From Sva-07 sp041686315 (lineage in GTDB: Bacteria; Actinomycetota; Acidimicrobiia; Acidimicrobiales; Ilumatobacteraceae): a stretch of DNA of 52,673 nt. The stretch covers positions 1 through 52,673 of the forward strand of contig JAWLEC010000001.1 in assembly GCA_041686315.1 (NCBI GenBank), written 5' to 3'. Shown one piece after another: positions 31,182-41,342 of this stretch. Positions within the stretch are counted from its first letter, which is position 1. Every line of letters begins with the position of its first letter. A model generated the notes under the pieces. It worked only from the letters and a program-made list of their open reading frames with translations, made no database searches and was not told the origin of the DNA. A program made the translations under genes and the position numbers.

Positions 31182-31811
31182 ATGACAGCTCACGACGTCG
31201 AACTGCTCACCGCGTGGCAACGACACGTGGGCCACGACACCGGCCCGCTCGACGGGCTGCTGGCACGGCACCGCGAGAAGCACCGTCGCTACCACTCGGT
31301 CGACCACGTCGTCTGGGTCCTGCGCCACGTCGACGAACTCGTCGCCGAGGAACCCGTCGGTGACGTCGCGGCGATCGCTGTGGCGGCGTTATACCACGAT
31401 GCGGTGTACGAGCCGGCCTATCCGGCCAACGAACGGGCGAGTGCCCGCCTCGCCCGTCGCGATCTCGACGAACTGGGCTGGGACCGTGACCGCATCGACC
31501 GGGTGTCCGACATGATCGAGGCGACGGCCACCCACTGTGCGCCCGCCGACGTCGACACGGCGGTGCTCATCGATGCCGATCTCGCGGTGTTGGGGGCCGA
31601 ACCGGCGGCGTACCAGGACTACGTGGAGGGTGTCCGTTCCGAGTACCACAGCCTCGACGACGCCGAATGGGCCGACGGGCGCACCGACGTCCTGCAGCGG
31701 TTCCTCGATCGCGATGCCATCTTCACCACCGACACCGGCCGGGCGAAGTGGGAAGCCCGGGCGCGGGCGAACATCGCCGCCGAACTCGCCTCGCTGGCTC
31801 GGCCCGCCTGA
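31182..31811 (+). CDS. HD-domain metal-dependent phosphohydrolase (predicted)
   Basis: A 209-residue helical protein. RRYHSVDHVVWVL (about 37-49) and AALYHDAVYEP (about 71-81) give the His...His-Asp metal ligands of the HD superfamily, and the later VLIDADLAVLGAEPAAYQDY contributes the distal Asp. It matches the group of predicted HD phosphohydrolases annotated without substrate (COG4339-like). It may act on a nucleotide or phosphorylated metabolite; this is not decided by sequence. The ATG follows CACACT (31169-31174) by seven bases. It converges on the MFS gene, the stops lying 11 bases apart. Confidence 0.82.
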   Translation: MTAHDVELLTAWQRHVGHDTGPLDGLLARHREKHRRYHSVDHVVWVLRHVDELVAEEPVGDVAAIAVAALYHDAVYEPAYPANERASARLARRDLDELGWDRDRIDRVSDMIEATATHCAPADVDTAVLIDADLAVLGAEPAAYQDYVEGVRSEYHSLDDAEWADGRTDVLQRFLDRDAIFTTDTGRAKWEARARANIAAELASLARPA

Positions 31812-31822
31812 TCATCGCCGCC

Positions 31823-33145
31823 TCATCCCCCGGCATCGGGTCGGGCGGGTTCGACGGGACGGACGGGGTCGACGAGAGACGCCGGACGGGCGGGCGGAGA
31901 GATCACGCCCTGCTCGATCTCGGCCTGGACGTCGCGTTCGAGAACTGCATAGACCGTCACGGCCGTCAGGGTGACCGTGCCCATCAGCACGATGGCGCTG
32001 CGCAGCCCGATCACCTCGGCGAGCAGGCCGAGCGGCGCCGCAGCGATCCCGAAACCGGCGAAGCTCAGCATCATCAGCGACTGGACGCGGCCCTGGTGGG
32101 TGTCGTCGGTCATGTTGAGTGCGATCGAGTTCGACATCGACTGGTAGCCCGTGGTGCCCGCACCGACGAAGACGATCACGGCGAACGCCAGGAAGAACAC
32201 CGGCGCCAGCCCGAACACGATCACACCGGCACCGAACACCATCCCCGACACCACCATCAGCCTCCACACGCCGGCGCCGTCGGCCCGGCCGGCCAGCGGC
32301 ACGGCGACGAAGACGGCACCGATCGAACTGGCCGACATCATCAGGCCCACCCAGCCGTCACCGAGCCCGAACTCGCCCTTCACCAGGGCAGGCACGAACG
32401 CCACGTAGTTGAAGCCGAACATGATGACCAGGAACGAGCTCACCACCAGCCGCCGCAGGCGGGGACGGGCTCGCACGTAACGGACACCGTCGATGATCTC
32501 GGCCAGGGGTTTGGCCGTCGACGTGGACCTCGGTGCGTTGCCGGCCGGGCAGCGCATCAGCAGCACGAACGAGCCCAGCGAGAACGCCGCCGACACGAGG
32601 TACGCGCCACCGATGCCGAAGAACGCCAGTCCGGCGAGTGCGCCGGCGGCCGACGGCGCGAAGACGCGGGTGCCGTTCATGCTGAGCATGGCGAGGGTGA
32701 TGGCGTTGCCGAGTTGCTCGCGACCGACGATCTCCGACGTGAACGCCATCCGGGTCGGCCCGTAGAAGCCGAACGCCACGCCCTGCGTGAGTGCCGCCAA
32801 CAGCAACATCCAGAACTGCACCAGGTCGGTGACGACCATCACGCCCATGAACACCGCGGCGACCAGGATCGCCCCCTGGCTCACGAGCAGCACGCGTCGC
32901 TTGGGCAGGCGGTCGGCGGCCACACCGCCGAACGGCGTGGACACCAGCATCGCGGCGCCGAAGCACAGGTAGACCAGACCGAGTGCGCCCTCGCGTTCGG
33001 TGAGGTCCCAGGCGAGCACCCCGCGCAGCAGGAACTGCATCTGCACGGACATGAACGAGAACGTCCCGGCCCACCAGAGCTTGCGGTAGTCGGGCAACCG
33101 CAGCGACGAGAACGACGCGGCGACCCCCGGACGAGCTGACAGCAC
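31823..33145 (-). CDS. MFS transporter (DHA/EntS-like exporter)
   Basis: A 440-residue protein with twelve predicted TM helices and a central loop at about 195-220 (NAPRSTSTAKPLAEIIDGVRYVRARP). RLPDYRKLWWAGTFSFMSVQMQF at TM1 and GGVAADRLPKRRVLLVSQ in the loop 2-3 signature fit the EntS/macrolide-efflux type of major facilitator. It exports an unknown compound. GTG 33145 is preferred to a GTG at 33178 because CAGAGT lies six bases upstream of it and because the residues between are non-conserved. A Pro/Arg-rich cytoplasmic tail ends the protein. Confidence 0.87.
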   Translation of the reverse strand: MLSARPGVAASFSSLRLPDYRKLWWAGTFSFMSVQMQFLLRGVLAWDLTEREGALGLVYLCFGAAMLVSTPFGGVAADRLPKRRVLLVSQGAILVAAVFMGVMVVTDLVQFWMLLLAALTQGVAFGFYGPTRMAFTSEIVGREQLGNAITLAMLSMNGTRVFAPSAAGALAGLAFFGIGGAYLVSAAFSLGSFVLLMRCPAGNAPRSTSTAKPLAEIIDGVRYVRARPRLRRLVVSSFLVIMFGFNYVAFVPALVKGEFGLGDGWVGLMMSASSIGAVFVAVPLAGRADGAGVWRLMVVSGMVFGAGVIVFGLAPVFFLAFAVIVFVGAGTTGYQSMSNSIALNMTDDTHQGRVQSLMMLSFAGFGIAAAPLGLLAEVIGLRSAIVLMGTVTLTAVTVYAVLERDVQAEIEQGVISPPARPASLVDPVRPVEPARPDAGG

Positions 33146-33292
33146 CGGACCACTCTGCCCCGTGCCCGCCCCGATCACTCACTCGGAGCCGGATGGCTGG
33201 GCCGGTGACGACATCTGCGGCGGTGCGCCGTGCCGACCCGACGACCCGGCCACGGGGGCTCTGTCGCCGACGGACCGGAGCGCGACGCTGCG

Positions 33293-34555
<1,263 letters not shown>

Positions 34556-34560
34556 GGTGG

Positions 34561-34567
34561 CCTCCTG
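34561..34567 (-). promoter_or_regulatory. Shine-Dalgarno site of malic enzyme
   Basis: CAGGAGG on the minus strand, five bases before ATG 34555. It fixes the start and shows that this mRNA has a leader, unlike most neighbours. Confidence 0.55.
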
Positions 34568-34648
34568 GTGGTGGGGAACGAGGGTTCTCCGGAGACCGAC
34601 AGCGTCACCCGCCGCCGGTGTCCGGCTGGTCGGGCGAGTTCCACGATG

Positions 34649-34665
34649 GTTCAGCGGCGCTGAAC
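34649..34665. repeat. Short perfect hairpin
   Basis: GTTCAGC-GGC-GCTGAAC. It lies about 90 bases upstream of the malic-enzyme start and overlaps the stop of the possible small TM protein. It may be an operator or terminator. Confidence 0.35.
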
Positions 34666-34779
34666 TCGTGAGCCCCGCCGGACCCGTACCGGAATGAGTA
34701 CGGGTGCGGGGACGCGTGCTGCTGCGACTGCACCTGCTGCGACCATGACGGCAGCGACGAGAAGAGCGGCGATCAGCAC
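34651..34779 (-). CDS. Possible small single-TM protein
   Basis: A 42-residue reading frame from GTG 34779: LIAALLVAAVMVAAGAVAAA followed by PVLIPVRVRRGSRVQRR, that is, one membrane helix with a basic C-terminal tail. TACGCT lies seven bases upstream on the minus strand, the leaderless spacing seen elsewhere. Against it, no homologue is recognised and the stretch also contains two hairpins (34649-34665 and 34682-34705) that could explain the sequence by themselves. It occupies the gap between the malic enzyme and DUF3039 genes, which is otherwise empty. Confidence 0.3.
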   Translation of the reverse strand: MLIAALLVAAVMVAAGAVAAARVPAPVLIPVRVRRGSRVQRR

Positions 34780-34814
34780 GAGGAGAAGCGTAGCGCATGT
34801 GGTTCACTGAACAC

Positions 34815-35111
34815 ATGACGGATCTCGAAACGATGCCCGAGACGACCACCCGCATCGACGTCGACACCGACGAGACCACGGAGACCGACGAACCGACGAA
34901 CGCTCACATCGTGAAGACGAAGCGGGGCGAGAACGCCGCCGCCGTGGTGCTCGAAGCCCGCATCACGGGTACTCCTGTGGAGGCCCTGTGCGGCTACGTG
35001 TGGGTGCCGTCGCGCGACCCCAAACAGCTGCCGGTGTGCGAGAAGTGCAAGAGCGTGTACGAGATGTACAAGGCGTTCAACGACGGCCTGCGGGACATGC
35101 CCACCGACTGA
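34815..35111 (+). CDS. DUF3039 domain-containing protein
   Basis: A 98-residue small protein. After an acidic N-terminus (TRIDVDTDETTETDEPT) comes the DUF3039 core: HIVKTKRGENAAAVVLEARITG, TPVEALCGYVWVPSRDPKQLPVCEKCKSVYEMYK. Three cysteines (ALCG, VCEKC) plus the histidine could bind zinc. DUF3039 is an actinobacteria-restricted family without known function. Start ATG 34815 is preferred; an in-frame ATG at 34797 would add six residues. It is followed by a NUDIX gene 49 bases later on the same strand. Confidence 0.87.
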   Translation: MTDLETMPETTTRIDVDTDETTETDEPTNAHIVKTKRGENAAAVVLEARITGTPVEALCGYVWVPSRDPKQLPVCEKCKSVYEMYKAFNDGLRDMPTD

Positions 35112-35160
35112 GATCCCGATCGGGCCCCGATCGAGATCACCGACGGGAGAGAACGACACG

Positions 35161-35652
35161 ATGTCCGAGTTGCGCATCCGTCAGGCGGTGCGGGCGCTGC
35201 TGCTCACACCCGACCGGCACGTGCTGCTGGTGCGGTTCGAGTTCCCGACCCGCACGGTGTGGGCGCTGCCGGGCGGGGGCCTGGATCCGGGCGAGACCCA
35301 TCTCGATGCGCTGCACCGCGAGCTGGTGGAGGAGGTGGGCCTGCACGATCCGGTGGTGGGCCCGCACGTGTGGAACCGCGAGCACATCATTGCGTTCGAG
35401 GACGGGCAGTGGGATGGCCAGCAGGAGCGGTACCACCTGGTGGAGACGCCCGAGCGCTTCGACCCGGCCCCGACGCTCAGCTGGGAGCAGCTGCGCGCCG
35501 AACGCCTCCACGAGCTGCGGTGGTGGCATCTCGACGAGATCGACACCGCCACGACCGACGACGTGTGGTTCGCTCCCGAGAGGCTCGGCGTCCTGCTCCG
35601 CGACCTCGCCGAGCACGGCCCTCCGCGCAGCCCCGTCGACACCGGCGTCTGA
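35161..35652 (+). CDS. NUDIX hydrolase
   Basis: A 163-residue NUDIX protein. The Nudix box GGGLDPGETHLDALHRELVEEVGL (residues about 36-59) has every catalytic Glu, and the preceding VRALLLTPDRHVLLVRFEFP and WALPG form the first strands. The C-terminal part keeps ERYHLVETPERFDPAPTLSWEQL and LRWWHLDEIDTA, a pattern of ADP-ribose or nucleotide-sugar pyrophosphatase relatives, but the substrate is not certain. The ATG is preceded by GGGAGAGA about ten bases upstream. It may be co-transcribed with the DUF3039 gene; the enolase-superfamily gene follows 32 bases later with its own TAACGT hexamer. Confidence 0.88.
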   Translation: MSELRIRQAVRALLLTPDRHVLLVRFEFPTRTVWALPGGGLDPGETHLDALHRELVEEVGLHDPVVGPHVWNREHIIAFEDGQWDGQQERYHLVETPERFDPAPTLSWEQLRAERLHELRWWHLDEIDTATTDDVWFAPERLGVLLRDLAEHGPPRSPVDTGV

Positions 35653-35672
35653 CGGCGTCGGCCTGCGACCCC

Positions 35673-35678
35673 TAACGT
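35673..35678 (+). promoter_or_regulatory. -10 hexamer of enolase-superfamily gene
   Basis: TAACGT, six bases before the ATG at 35685; suggests an independent leaderless transcript. Confidence 0.4.
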
Positions 35679-35684
35679 GAACGC

Positions 35685-36872
35685 ATGCGGATCGTCGACT
35701 GCACCACGTTCGTGATCGCCAACCCGCCCCCGCACTTCGGTGGGCGGTACTTCATCGTGGTGAAGCTCACCACCGACACGGGCGTGGTCGGCTACGGCGA
35801 GATCTACGTGGCCACGGTGGGGCCGTACACGGTGGCGGCGATGGTCGACGACGTCGCCGACCGGCTGGTGATCGACGCCGACCCGAACCGGATCGAGCTG
35901 CTGTGGCGCCGGATGTACTCGTCGGGTTACGCCCTGCGTCCCGACCCCACCCTCGTGGGGATCATGAGCGGGATCGAGATGGCCTGCTGGGACATCGTGG
36001 GCAAGGACGCCGGCAAGCCGATCTCCGATCTGTTGGGTGGGCGGGTCCACGAGCGCATCCGCACCTACACCTACCTGTACCCGGCGGAGGGCCGTCCGGA
36101 CGTGTACACCGATCCTCGGCAGGCAGCCGAGCAGGCGGCGTTCGAGGTGGAGCGCGGGTTCACCGCGGTGAAGTTCGACCCGGCGGGCCCGTACACCGCG
36201 TTCGACGGGCACCAGCCGAGCGCCGACGACATCGACCGGTCGGTGGCGATCACCGCGGCGATCCGCGGTGCGGTCGGTTCGCGCGCCGACCTGCTGTTCG
36301 GCACCCACGGGCAGTTCACCGCCGCGGGGGCGATCCGGCTGGCCCGCCGGCTGGAGCCGTTCGATCCGCTGTGGTTCGAGGAGCCGACGCAGCCCGACCA
36401 GCCCGAGGAGATGGCGAGGGTCGCCCGCCAGACGTCGATCCCGGTCGCCACCGGCGAACGGCTCACCACGGTGTCGGAGTTCGCGGCGCTGGCCCGGCAC
36501 CAGGCGGCGGCAATCTGGCAGCCGAACCTCGGGCGGTGCGGCGGCATCCTGGCGGGCAGGAAGATCGCCGCGATCGCCGAGGCGTGGGGGTGCCAGATCG
36601 CACCGCATCTCTACTCGGGCCCGATCCTCGGTGCGGCCAACATCCAGCTCGCCGCCACCCTGCCGAACCTGTTGATCATGGAGGGCATCCAGGACTGGTC
36701 GGGTTTCCACGCCGACCTGCTCACCCGGCCGGTGGAGTGGGACGCCGGCGACGTGATCCCGTCACGCGAGCCGGGCCTCGGCACCGAGCTCGACGAGGAC
36801 GTCGCCCTCGCCCACCCCTACCCGGCCGACGGCGACCTCCACCTCTCGATGGTCGACACCCCCGTCCGCTGA
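35685..36872 (+). CDS. Mandelate racemase/muconate-lactonizing (enolase superfamily) enzyme
   Basis: A 395-residue enolase-superfamily enzyme. The N-terminal capping domain includes GYGEIYVATVGPYTVAAMVDD and WDIVGKDAGKPISDLLGG; the barrel has FTAVKFDPAGPYTAFDG, the unusual GTHGQFTAAGAIRLARRLEP, FEEPTQPDQPEEMA, ATGERLTTVSEF and APHLYSGPILGAANIQLA with the catalytic His. It resembles sugar-acid dehydratases or cycloisomerases of the GTHGQ branch, acting on a carboxylate by proton abstraction with Mg2+; the substrate is unknown. The ATG follows TAACGT. It ends before hairpin C2 and converges on dnaE2. Confidence 0.86.
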   Translation: MRIVDCTTFVIANPPPHFGGRYFIVVKLTTDTGVVGYGEIYVATVGPYTVAAMVDDVADRLVIDADPNRIELLWRRMYSSGYALRPDPTLVGIMSGIEMACWDIVGKDAGKPISDLLGGRVHERIRTYTYLYPAEGRPDVYTDPRQAAEQAAFEVERGFTAVKFDPAGPYTAFDGHQPSADDIDRSVAITAAIRGAVGSRADLLFGTHGQFTAAGAIRLARRLEPFDPLWFEEPTQPDQPEEMARVARQTSIPVATGERLTTVSEFAALARHQAAAIWQPNLGRCGGILAGRKIAAIAEAWGCQIAPHLYSGPILGAANIQLAATLPNLLIMEGIQDWSGFHADLLTRPVEWDAGDVIPSREPGLGTELDEDVALAHPYPADGDLHLSMVDTPVR

Positions 36873-36882
36873 CGTCGCCAGC

Positions 36883-36913
36883 CGTTCGTCAGGGGTCAGA
36901 CCCCGGACGAACG
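36883..36913. terminator. Palindrome family C, copy 2
   Basis: CGTTCGTC (36883-36890) and GACGAACG (36906-36913) enclose GGGGTCAGACCCC. It sits ten bases after the enolase-superfamily stop and before the convergent dnaE2 stop at 36950, and has the same core as 7445-7457 with different outer arms. The outer arms are therefore not inherited from the other copy. Confidence 0.75.
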
Positions 36914-36949
36914 TCGGCCCGGGATCCGCTCGTTGCATCTCGGGCGTGA

Positions 36950-39900
36950 TCAACGGAAGTTGCGGGTGACGACGCTCGACTCGGCGGGCACGGGGAGCGG
37001 GGCGAGGTGCTCGGCGACGATGTTCACCACGCCCTCGCTGCGTTCCAGCCGGCCGCGCACCAGCATCGCCGGCGCCTCCCGGGCCACCGTGCGGAACCGG
37101 GCCCAGCAGCCCTTCGACACCACCACGTTGACCAGGCCCGTCTCGTCCTCGAGGTTGAGGAACGTCACCCCCTGCGCGGTCATCGGCCGCTGGCGGTGCG
37201 TGACCACACCGGCCACCTGCACGGTCGACCCCGGCTCGGGCTCGACCAGCTGGTCGGACGTGAGCACCCCGAGTTCGGTCAACCGGTCGCGCACGAAGAC
37301 GGTGGGGTGCCCGTCGGGCGACACACCGGTGGCCCACAGGTCGGCCACCGCCTCCTCCACCGGCGTCATCCCCGGCAGACGGGGTGCGTCGGCACCGGTG
37401 ACCACACCGGCCAGCCGGCCCGGGCGTGACTGTGCCGTGGCGCCCACGGTCCACAGCGCCTCACGCCGGTCGAGTCCGAAGCACTCCTCGAATGCGCCGG
37501 CGGTGGCGAGCGCCTCCAGTTGCGGCAGCGTCAGCGGCGGCACACGTCGCACGAGGTCCTCGGTGTCGGCGTAGGCGCCGTCGGCGGCACGCACGGCTTC
37601 GATCTCCTCGGCCAGGTCGGCACCGATCCCGCGCACCGAACCCAGCCCGAGCCGCACCGCGACCTCACCCACCGACTCGGCGCTCGGCTCGAGGGTGGCC
37701 GCGGCCGACGAGGCGTTCAGGTCGGGCGTGCGCACCACCACCCCGTGGCGGCGGGCGTCGCGTACCAGCGTGTGCGGTGACCAGAACCCCATCGGCTGGG
37801 CGTTGAGCAGCGCCGCGCAGAAAGCCGCCGGCTCGTGGTACTTGATCCACGACGAGGCGTACACGAGGTAGGCGAAGCTCACCGAGTGCGACTCGGGGAA
37901 GCCGTAGTCGGCGAACGCCTTCATCTTCGCGAACAGCTCGTCGGCGACCTCGCCGGTGATCCCCCGCTCGGCCATCCCCGCGTACAGCCGCTGCTTCAGC
38001 CGCTCCATCCGTGCCGCCGAGCGCTTCGACCCCATCGCCTGGCGCAGCTCGTCGGACTCGGCCGGCGTGAACCCGGCCACGTCGATCGCCATCTGCATCA
38101 GTTGTTCCTGGAACAGCGGCACCCCCAGCGTCTTGCCCAACGAGTTCTCGAGCAACGGGTGGAGATAGGTGACGGGTTCCCTGCCGTTGCGCCGCCGGAT
38201 GTAGGGGTGCACCGACCCGCCCTGGATGGGGCCGGGGCGGATGAGCGCCACCTCCACCACGAGGTCGTAGAAGCGGCGCGGCTTCAGCCGTGGCAGGGTG
38301 GCCATCTGGGCGCGTGACTCGATCTGGAACACGCCCACCGTGTCGGCCCGGCACAACATGGCGTAGACGTCGTCGTCCTGCGGGATGGTGGCCAGGTCGA
38401 TCTCGTACCCACGGTGCTCGCGCACGAGATCCACGGCGTAGTGCAGCGCCGACAGCATCCCCAGGCCCAGCAGGTCGAACTTCACGAGGCCCGTGCGGGC
38501 GCAGTCGTCCTTGTCCCACTGCAGCACCGACCGCTTGTCCATCCGTGCCCACTCGACGGGGCACACCTCGATCACCGGGCGATCGCAGATCACCATGCCG
38601 CCCGAGTGGATGCCGAGGTGCCGTGGCGCGTCCTCCACCTCCGCCGCCAGCTCGATCACCGGCTCGGGGATCGAACAGCCGGGCTGCGCCGCCGTGGCCG
38701 CCACACCACCCCACCCGTCGACCTGCTTCGACCAGGCATCCTGCTGGCCAGGCTCGAACCCGAGCGCCTTGGCCATGTCGCGTACCGCCGACCGTGCCCG
38801 GTAGGTGATCACGTTGGCCACCTGTGCGGTGTGGTGCCGTCCGTACTGTCGGTAGACGTACTGGATCACCTCTTCGCGCCGGTCGCTCTCGATGTCGACG
38901 TCGATGTCGGGCGGCCCGTCACGCTCGGGCGACAGGAACCGCTCGAACAGCAGCCCCAGCGACACGGCGTCGGCGGCGGTGACGCCGAGGGCGTAGCAGA
39001 CCGCCGAGTTGGCGGCGCTCCCCCGCCCCTGGCAGTAGATGTCGGCCCGGCGGCAGAACTCCACGATGTCCCACACGATGAGGAAGTAGCCGGCGAAGCC
39101 GAGTTGCTCGATCAGGGCCAGTTCGTGGTCGATGGTGCGCCACGCCCGGGCCCGCAGCGACAGGTCCTCCGAGCCCGTGGGCCGTTCGCCGTACCTGCGC
39201 CGGGCGCCCTCCTCGGTGATCCGCCGGAGGTACTGCATCTCGGTGAGCGGTTTCCCGTCGGGCCCGTCGGGGCACGGGAACGGCGGCAGCTTGGGCGCCA
39301 CGAGCGCGAGGTCGAACGCCGCGGCGCGCCCGATCTCGGCGGCTCGCTCCACCACTCCCGGATAGCGGCGGAACCGGCGCGCCTGCTCGGCGCCCGACCG
39401 GAGGTGGGCTCCGGCGGCCGCCGGCAGCCACGGGTCGATCTGGTCGAGACTGCGGCGCGACCGCACTGCTGCGAGCGCGGTGGCCAGGCGTCGTTGGGCG
39501 GGGGTGGCGTAGTGCACGTTGTTGGTGGCCACGCAACCGACGCCCTCCCGGTGGGCGATCTCGACCAGCGCATCGTTGCGGGCCGAGTCGAGCGGGTCGC
39601 CGTGGTCCCACAGCTCCACCAGCACCCGGTCGCGCCCGAACGCCGACACCAGGCGCTGCAGCTCGCGCCGGGCGGCCGCCGGGCCGTGGGCGACGAGTGC
39701 GGCGGGCACCGCCCCCTTCCGGCAGCCGGTGAGCACCCATCCGTGTCCGGCCAGTTGATCGGCCACGTCGTGGAACCCGAACCGGGGGGCCCCTTTCTCG
39801 CCGGCGAGATGGCCCTGGCTGAGAGCCCGCGAGAGCCGGGCGTAGCCGTCGGGGCCGTCGGCCAGCACCAGCAGGTGGGTGCCCGACGGGTCGGGGGCGT

Positions 39901-40462
39901 GGGCGTCGGGTACCCGGCCGGTGGGGACCTGGGCGACCGTGTCGGCCTCGGTGAGCACCACCGACCGGCGAGCGCCGGCGCCGACGCCGGCATCTGCGAC
40001 GGCGGTGGTGGCGGCGGTCGCGGCAGTGGCGGCCTCGGCCGCATCGGTGAGGGTGATCTCGGCGCCGAACACGGTGGGCAGCCCCACGGCCGCGGCGGCC
40101 TCGGCGAATCGCACCACGCCGTAGAGCCCGTCGTGGTCGGTGACGGCCAACGCCTCGAGCCCCAGTCGGGCGGCCTCGGTGGCCAGTTCCTCGGGATGCG
40201 ACGCCCCGTCGAGGAACGAGAAGTTCGAGTGGCAGTGCAGCTCGGCGTAGGGCATGTGGTCGACCGGCCGTGACGGGGCCTCGTCGGGGCCGTCGGGCGC
40301 CTGGAACGGCTGGCGGCGTCGGCTCCATGCCGGCCCGTCTCCGCCGGCGTTCCACGACGGGCTCCCGGGGGCGCGCCCGTCCCGGCCTGTCCGTCCCGGC
40401 GGCTTTCCCGACAGTGTCGCTTCGAGTTCGCTCCAGGACCAGGACGGGTTGTTGAACCCCAC
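36950..40462 (-). CDS. dnaE2: Error-prone DNA polymerase III alpha-type (DnaE2/ImuC)
   Basis: About 1170 residues. The PHP domain starts YAELHCHSNFSFLDGASHP (about 72), keeps TDHDGLYG, and has an unusually long, low-complexity Ala-rich stretch near residues 150-190. The polymerase active site is PPDIDVDIESDRREEVIQYVY with the two catalytic Asp residues; IHSGGMVICDRP, YGFPESHSVSFAYLVYASSWIKYHEPAAF and the C-terminal OB domain (VQVAGVVTHRQRPMTAQGVTFLNLED) follow. DnaE2 performs mutagenic translesion synthesis with ImuA'/ImuB. The SOS box at 40473-40488 overlaps an alternative GTG at 40480; GTG 40462 begins GFNNPSWSWSELE, the normal N-terminus, six bases after GATACT. Confidence 0.93.
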   Translation of the reverse strand: MGFNNPSWSWSELEATLSGKPPGRTGRDGRAPGSPSWNAGGDGPAWSRRRQPFQAPDGPDEAPSRPVDHMPYAELHCHSNFSFLDGASHPEELATEAARLGLEALAVTDHDGLYGVVRFAEAAAAVGLPTVFGAEITLTDAAEAATAATAATTAVADAGVGAGARRSVVLTEADTVAQVPTGRVPDAHAPDPSGTHLLVLADGPDGYARLSRALSQGHLAGEKGAPRFGFHDVADQLAGHGWVLTGCRKGAVPAALVAHGPAAARRELQRLVSAFGRDRVLVELWDHGDPLDSARNDALVEIAHREGVGCVATNNVHYATPAQRRLATALAAVRSRRSLDQIDPWLPAAAGAHLRSGAEQARRFRRYPGVVERAAEIGRAAAFDLALVAPKLPPFPCPDGPDGKPLTEMQYLRRITEEGARRRYGERPTGSEDLSLRARAWRTIDHELALIEQLGFAGYFLIVWDIVEFCRRADIYCQGRGSAANSAVCYALGVTAADAVSLGLLFERFLSPERDGPPDIDVDIESDRREEVIQYVYRQYGRHHTAQVANVITYRARSAVRDMAKALGFEPGQQDAWSKQVDGWGGVAATAAQPGCSIPEPVIELAAEVEDAPRHLGIHSGGMVICDRPVIEVCPVEWARMDKRSVLQWDKDDCARTGLVKFDLLGLGMLSALHYAVDLVREHRGYEIDLATIPQDDDVYAMLCRADTVGVFQIESRAQMATLPRLKPRRFYDLVVEVALIRPGPIQGGSVHPYIRRRNGREPVTYLHPLLENSLGKTLGVPLFQEQLMQMAIDVAGFTPAESDELRQAMGSKRSAARMERLKQRLYAGMAERGITGEVADELFAKMKAFADYGFPESHSVSFAYLVYASSWIKYHEPAAFCAALLNAQPMGFWSPHTLVRDARRHGVVVRTPDLNASSAAATLEPSAESVGEVAVRLGLGSVRGIGADLAEEIEAVRAADGAYADTEDLVRRVPPLTLPQLEALATAGAFEECFGLDRREALWTVGATAQSRPGRLAGVVTGADAPRLPGMTPVEEAVADLWATGVSPDGHPTVFVRDRLTELGVLTSDQLVEPEPGSTVQVAGVVTHRQRPMTAQGVTFLNLEDETGLVNVVVSKGCWARFRTVAREAPAMLVRGRLERSEGVVNIVAEHLAPLPVPAESSVVTRNFR

Positions 40463-40472
40463 CCCTCCAGTA

Positions 40473-40488
40473 TCGAACACACGTTCGC
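40473..40488. promoter_or_regulatory. LexA (SOS) box of dnaE2
   Basis: TCGAACACACGTTCGC, a CGAAC-N4-GTTCG match to the actinobacterial LexA box, 11 bases before GTG 40462 and directly abutting the GATACT -10. LexA bound here would block the promoter and be released after DNA damage. Confidence 0.8.
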
Positions 40489-40500
40489 CATCCGCAACTT

Positions 40501-40553
40501 CCGAAAAATGCCTGGTTCGTAGCGCGTGCCGCTACGAACGGGGCATTTTTCGG
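40501..40553. repeat. Palindrome family A, copy 3
   Basis: Outer arms CGAAAAATGCC / GGCATTTTTCG as in copies 1 and 2, inner TTCGTAGCG / CGCTACGAA, loop GCGTGCC region with one fewer pair. It follows the NUDIX stop (40565, minus strand gene) at 11 bases and lies 13 bases upstream of the dnaE2 SOS box, so it separates two co-oriented genes. Confidence 0.85.
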
Positions 40554-40564
40554 GGTTTGGCGGG

Positions 40565-41170
40565 TCAGGTGAGGCGTTCGGCGAGGGCGATGAGGGCGCC
40601 GCGGAGGCCGGGGTCGGCGATGGCGATGGCCTGGGTCCAGCCGAACCAGGCGATGTCCTGACTCTCACCCTCGGGCGGTGCGGGGTCGGCGTCGCCGCCG
40701 TCGATGAGATAGCGCAGGTCGAGATGGGTGTGGCCGCGTCCGCCCGGGTGCACGTCGACGTGGATCAGTTCCGGGACGCCGCGCGATTCGATGTCCGACG
40801 CGGCGTCCGGGTCGGCGCTCGAGGCCGCCTCCGACTCGTCGAACGAATCGAACGACACGTCGAGCCCGGTCTCCTCCGCACTTTCGCGCAGGGCCGCGTC
40901 CCACGGTGTCTCACCCGGGTCGATGTGGCCGCCGGGTTGCAGCCAGATGCCGAGCCGCTTGTGCTTCAACAGCACCACTCCACGGTGCCCGACCACGATC
41001 CCCGAACCGGTCACGTGGACCGGATCGAGGCGCTGGTCGAACGGATCCGCCAATCCGTCGAACGCCTCGAGAAAGGCCGCCACCGACCGTTCCTCGCGCT
41101 CGTCGACCGGTGCCCGCGCGGCCACGGAGGCCTGCACGTGGCGGCGGACGTCGACCGGAAGATCACCCAT
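40565..41170 (-). CDS. NUDIX hydrolase
   Basis: A 201-residue NUDIX protein with about 55 extra N-terminal residues (DVRRHVQASVAARAPVDEREERSVAAFLEAF). The core has GIVVGHRGVVLLKHKRLGIWLQPGGHIDPGET, and the Nudix box GGHIDPGETPWDAALRESAEETGL carries the catalytic Glu residues. An acidic insert of about 25 residues (FDESEAASSADPDAASD) interrupts the later fold. Such proteins hydrolyse nucleoside-diphosphate-linked compounds; placed in a mutagenesis locus it may clean oxidised nucleotides, which is only inference. The start is ATG 41170 or the in-frame codon at 41173. It is between dnaE2 and the response regulator. Confidence 0.85.
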   Translation of the reverse strand: MGDLPVDVRRHVQASVAARAPVDEREERSVAAFLEAFDGLADPFDQRLDPVHVTGSGIVVGHRGVVLLKHKRLGIWLQPGGHIDPGETPWDAALRESAEETGLDVSFDSFDESEAASSADPDAASDIESRGVPELIHVDVHPGGRGHTHLDLRYLIDGGDADPAPPEGESQDIAWFGWTQAIAIADPGLRGALIALAERLT

Positions 41171-41342
41171 CACCCCTGCCTAGCAGGAGGTCCACACCCA
41201 TCGCACCGAATCACACGCGTGTCATTTCTCTTCGATTTCTCCTTGAGTTCGCAAGTGGGGTGACCGATAGCAACACCAGAACACGAACTCGGGCGACACC
41301 AGCTCGACCACACCAGTCGGCGGAACTGACGGACGGACACCC

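Noticed and set aside
40463..40480. GTG at 40480 as the dnaE2 start
   Set aside because: It lies inside the LexA box, and the normal N-terminus GFNNPSWSW begins at GTG 40462 after a -10 element.
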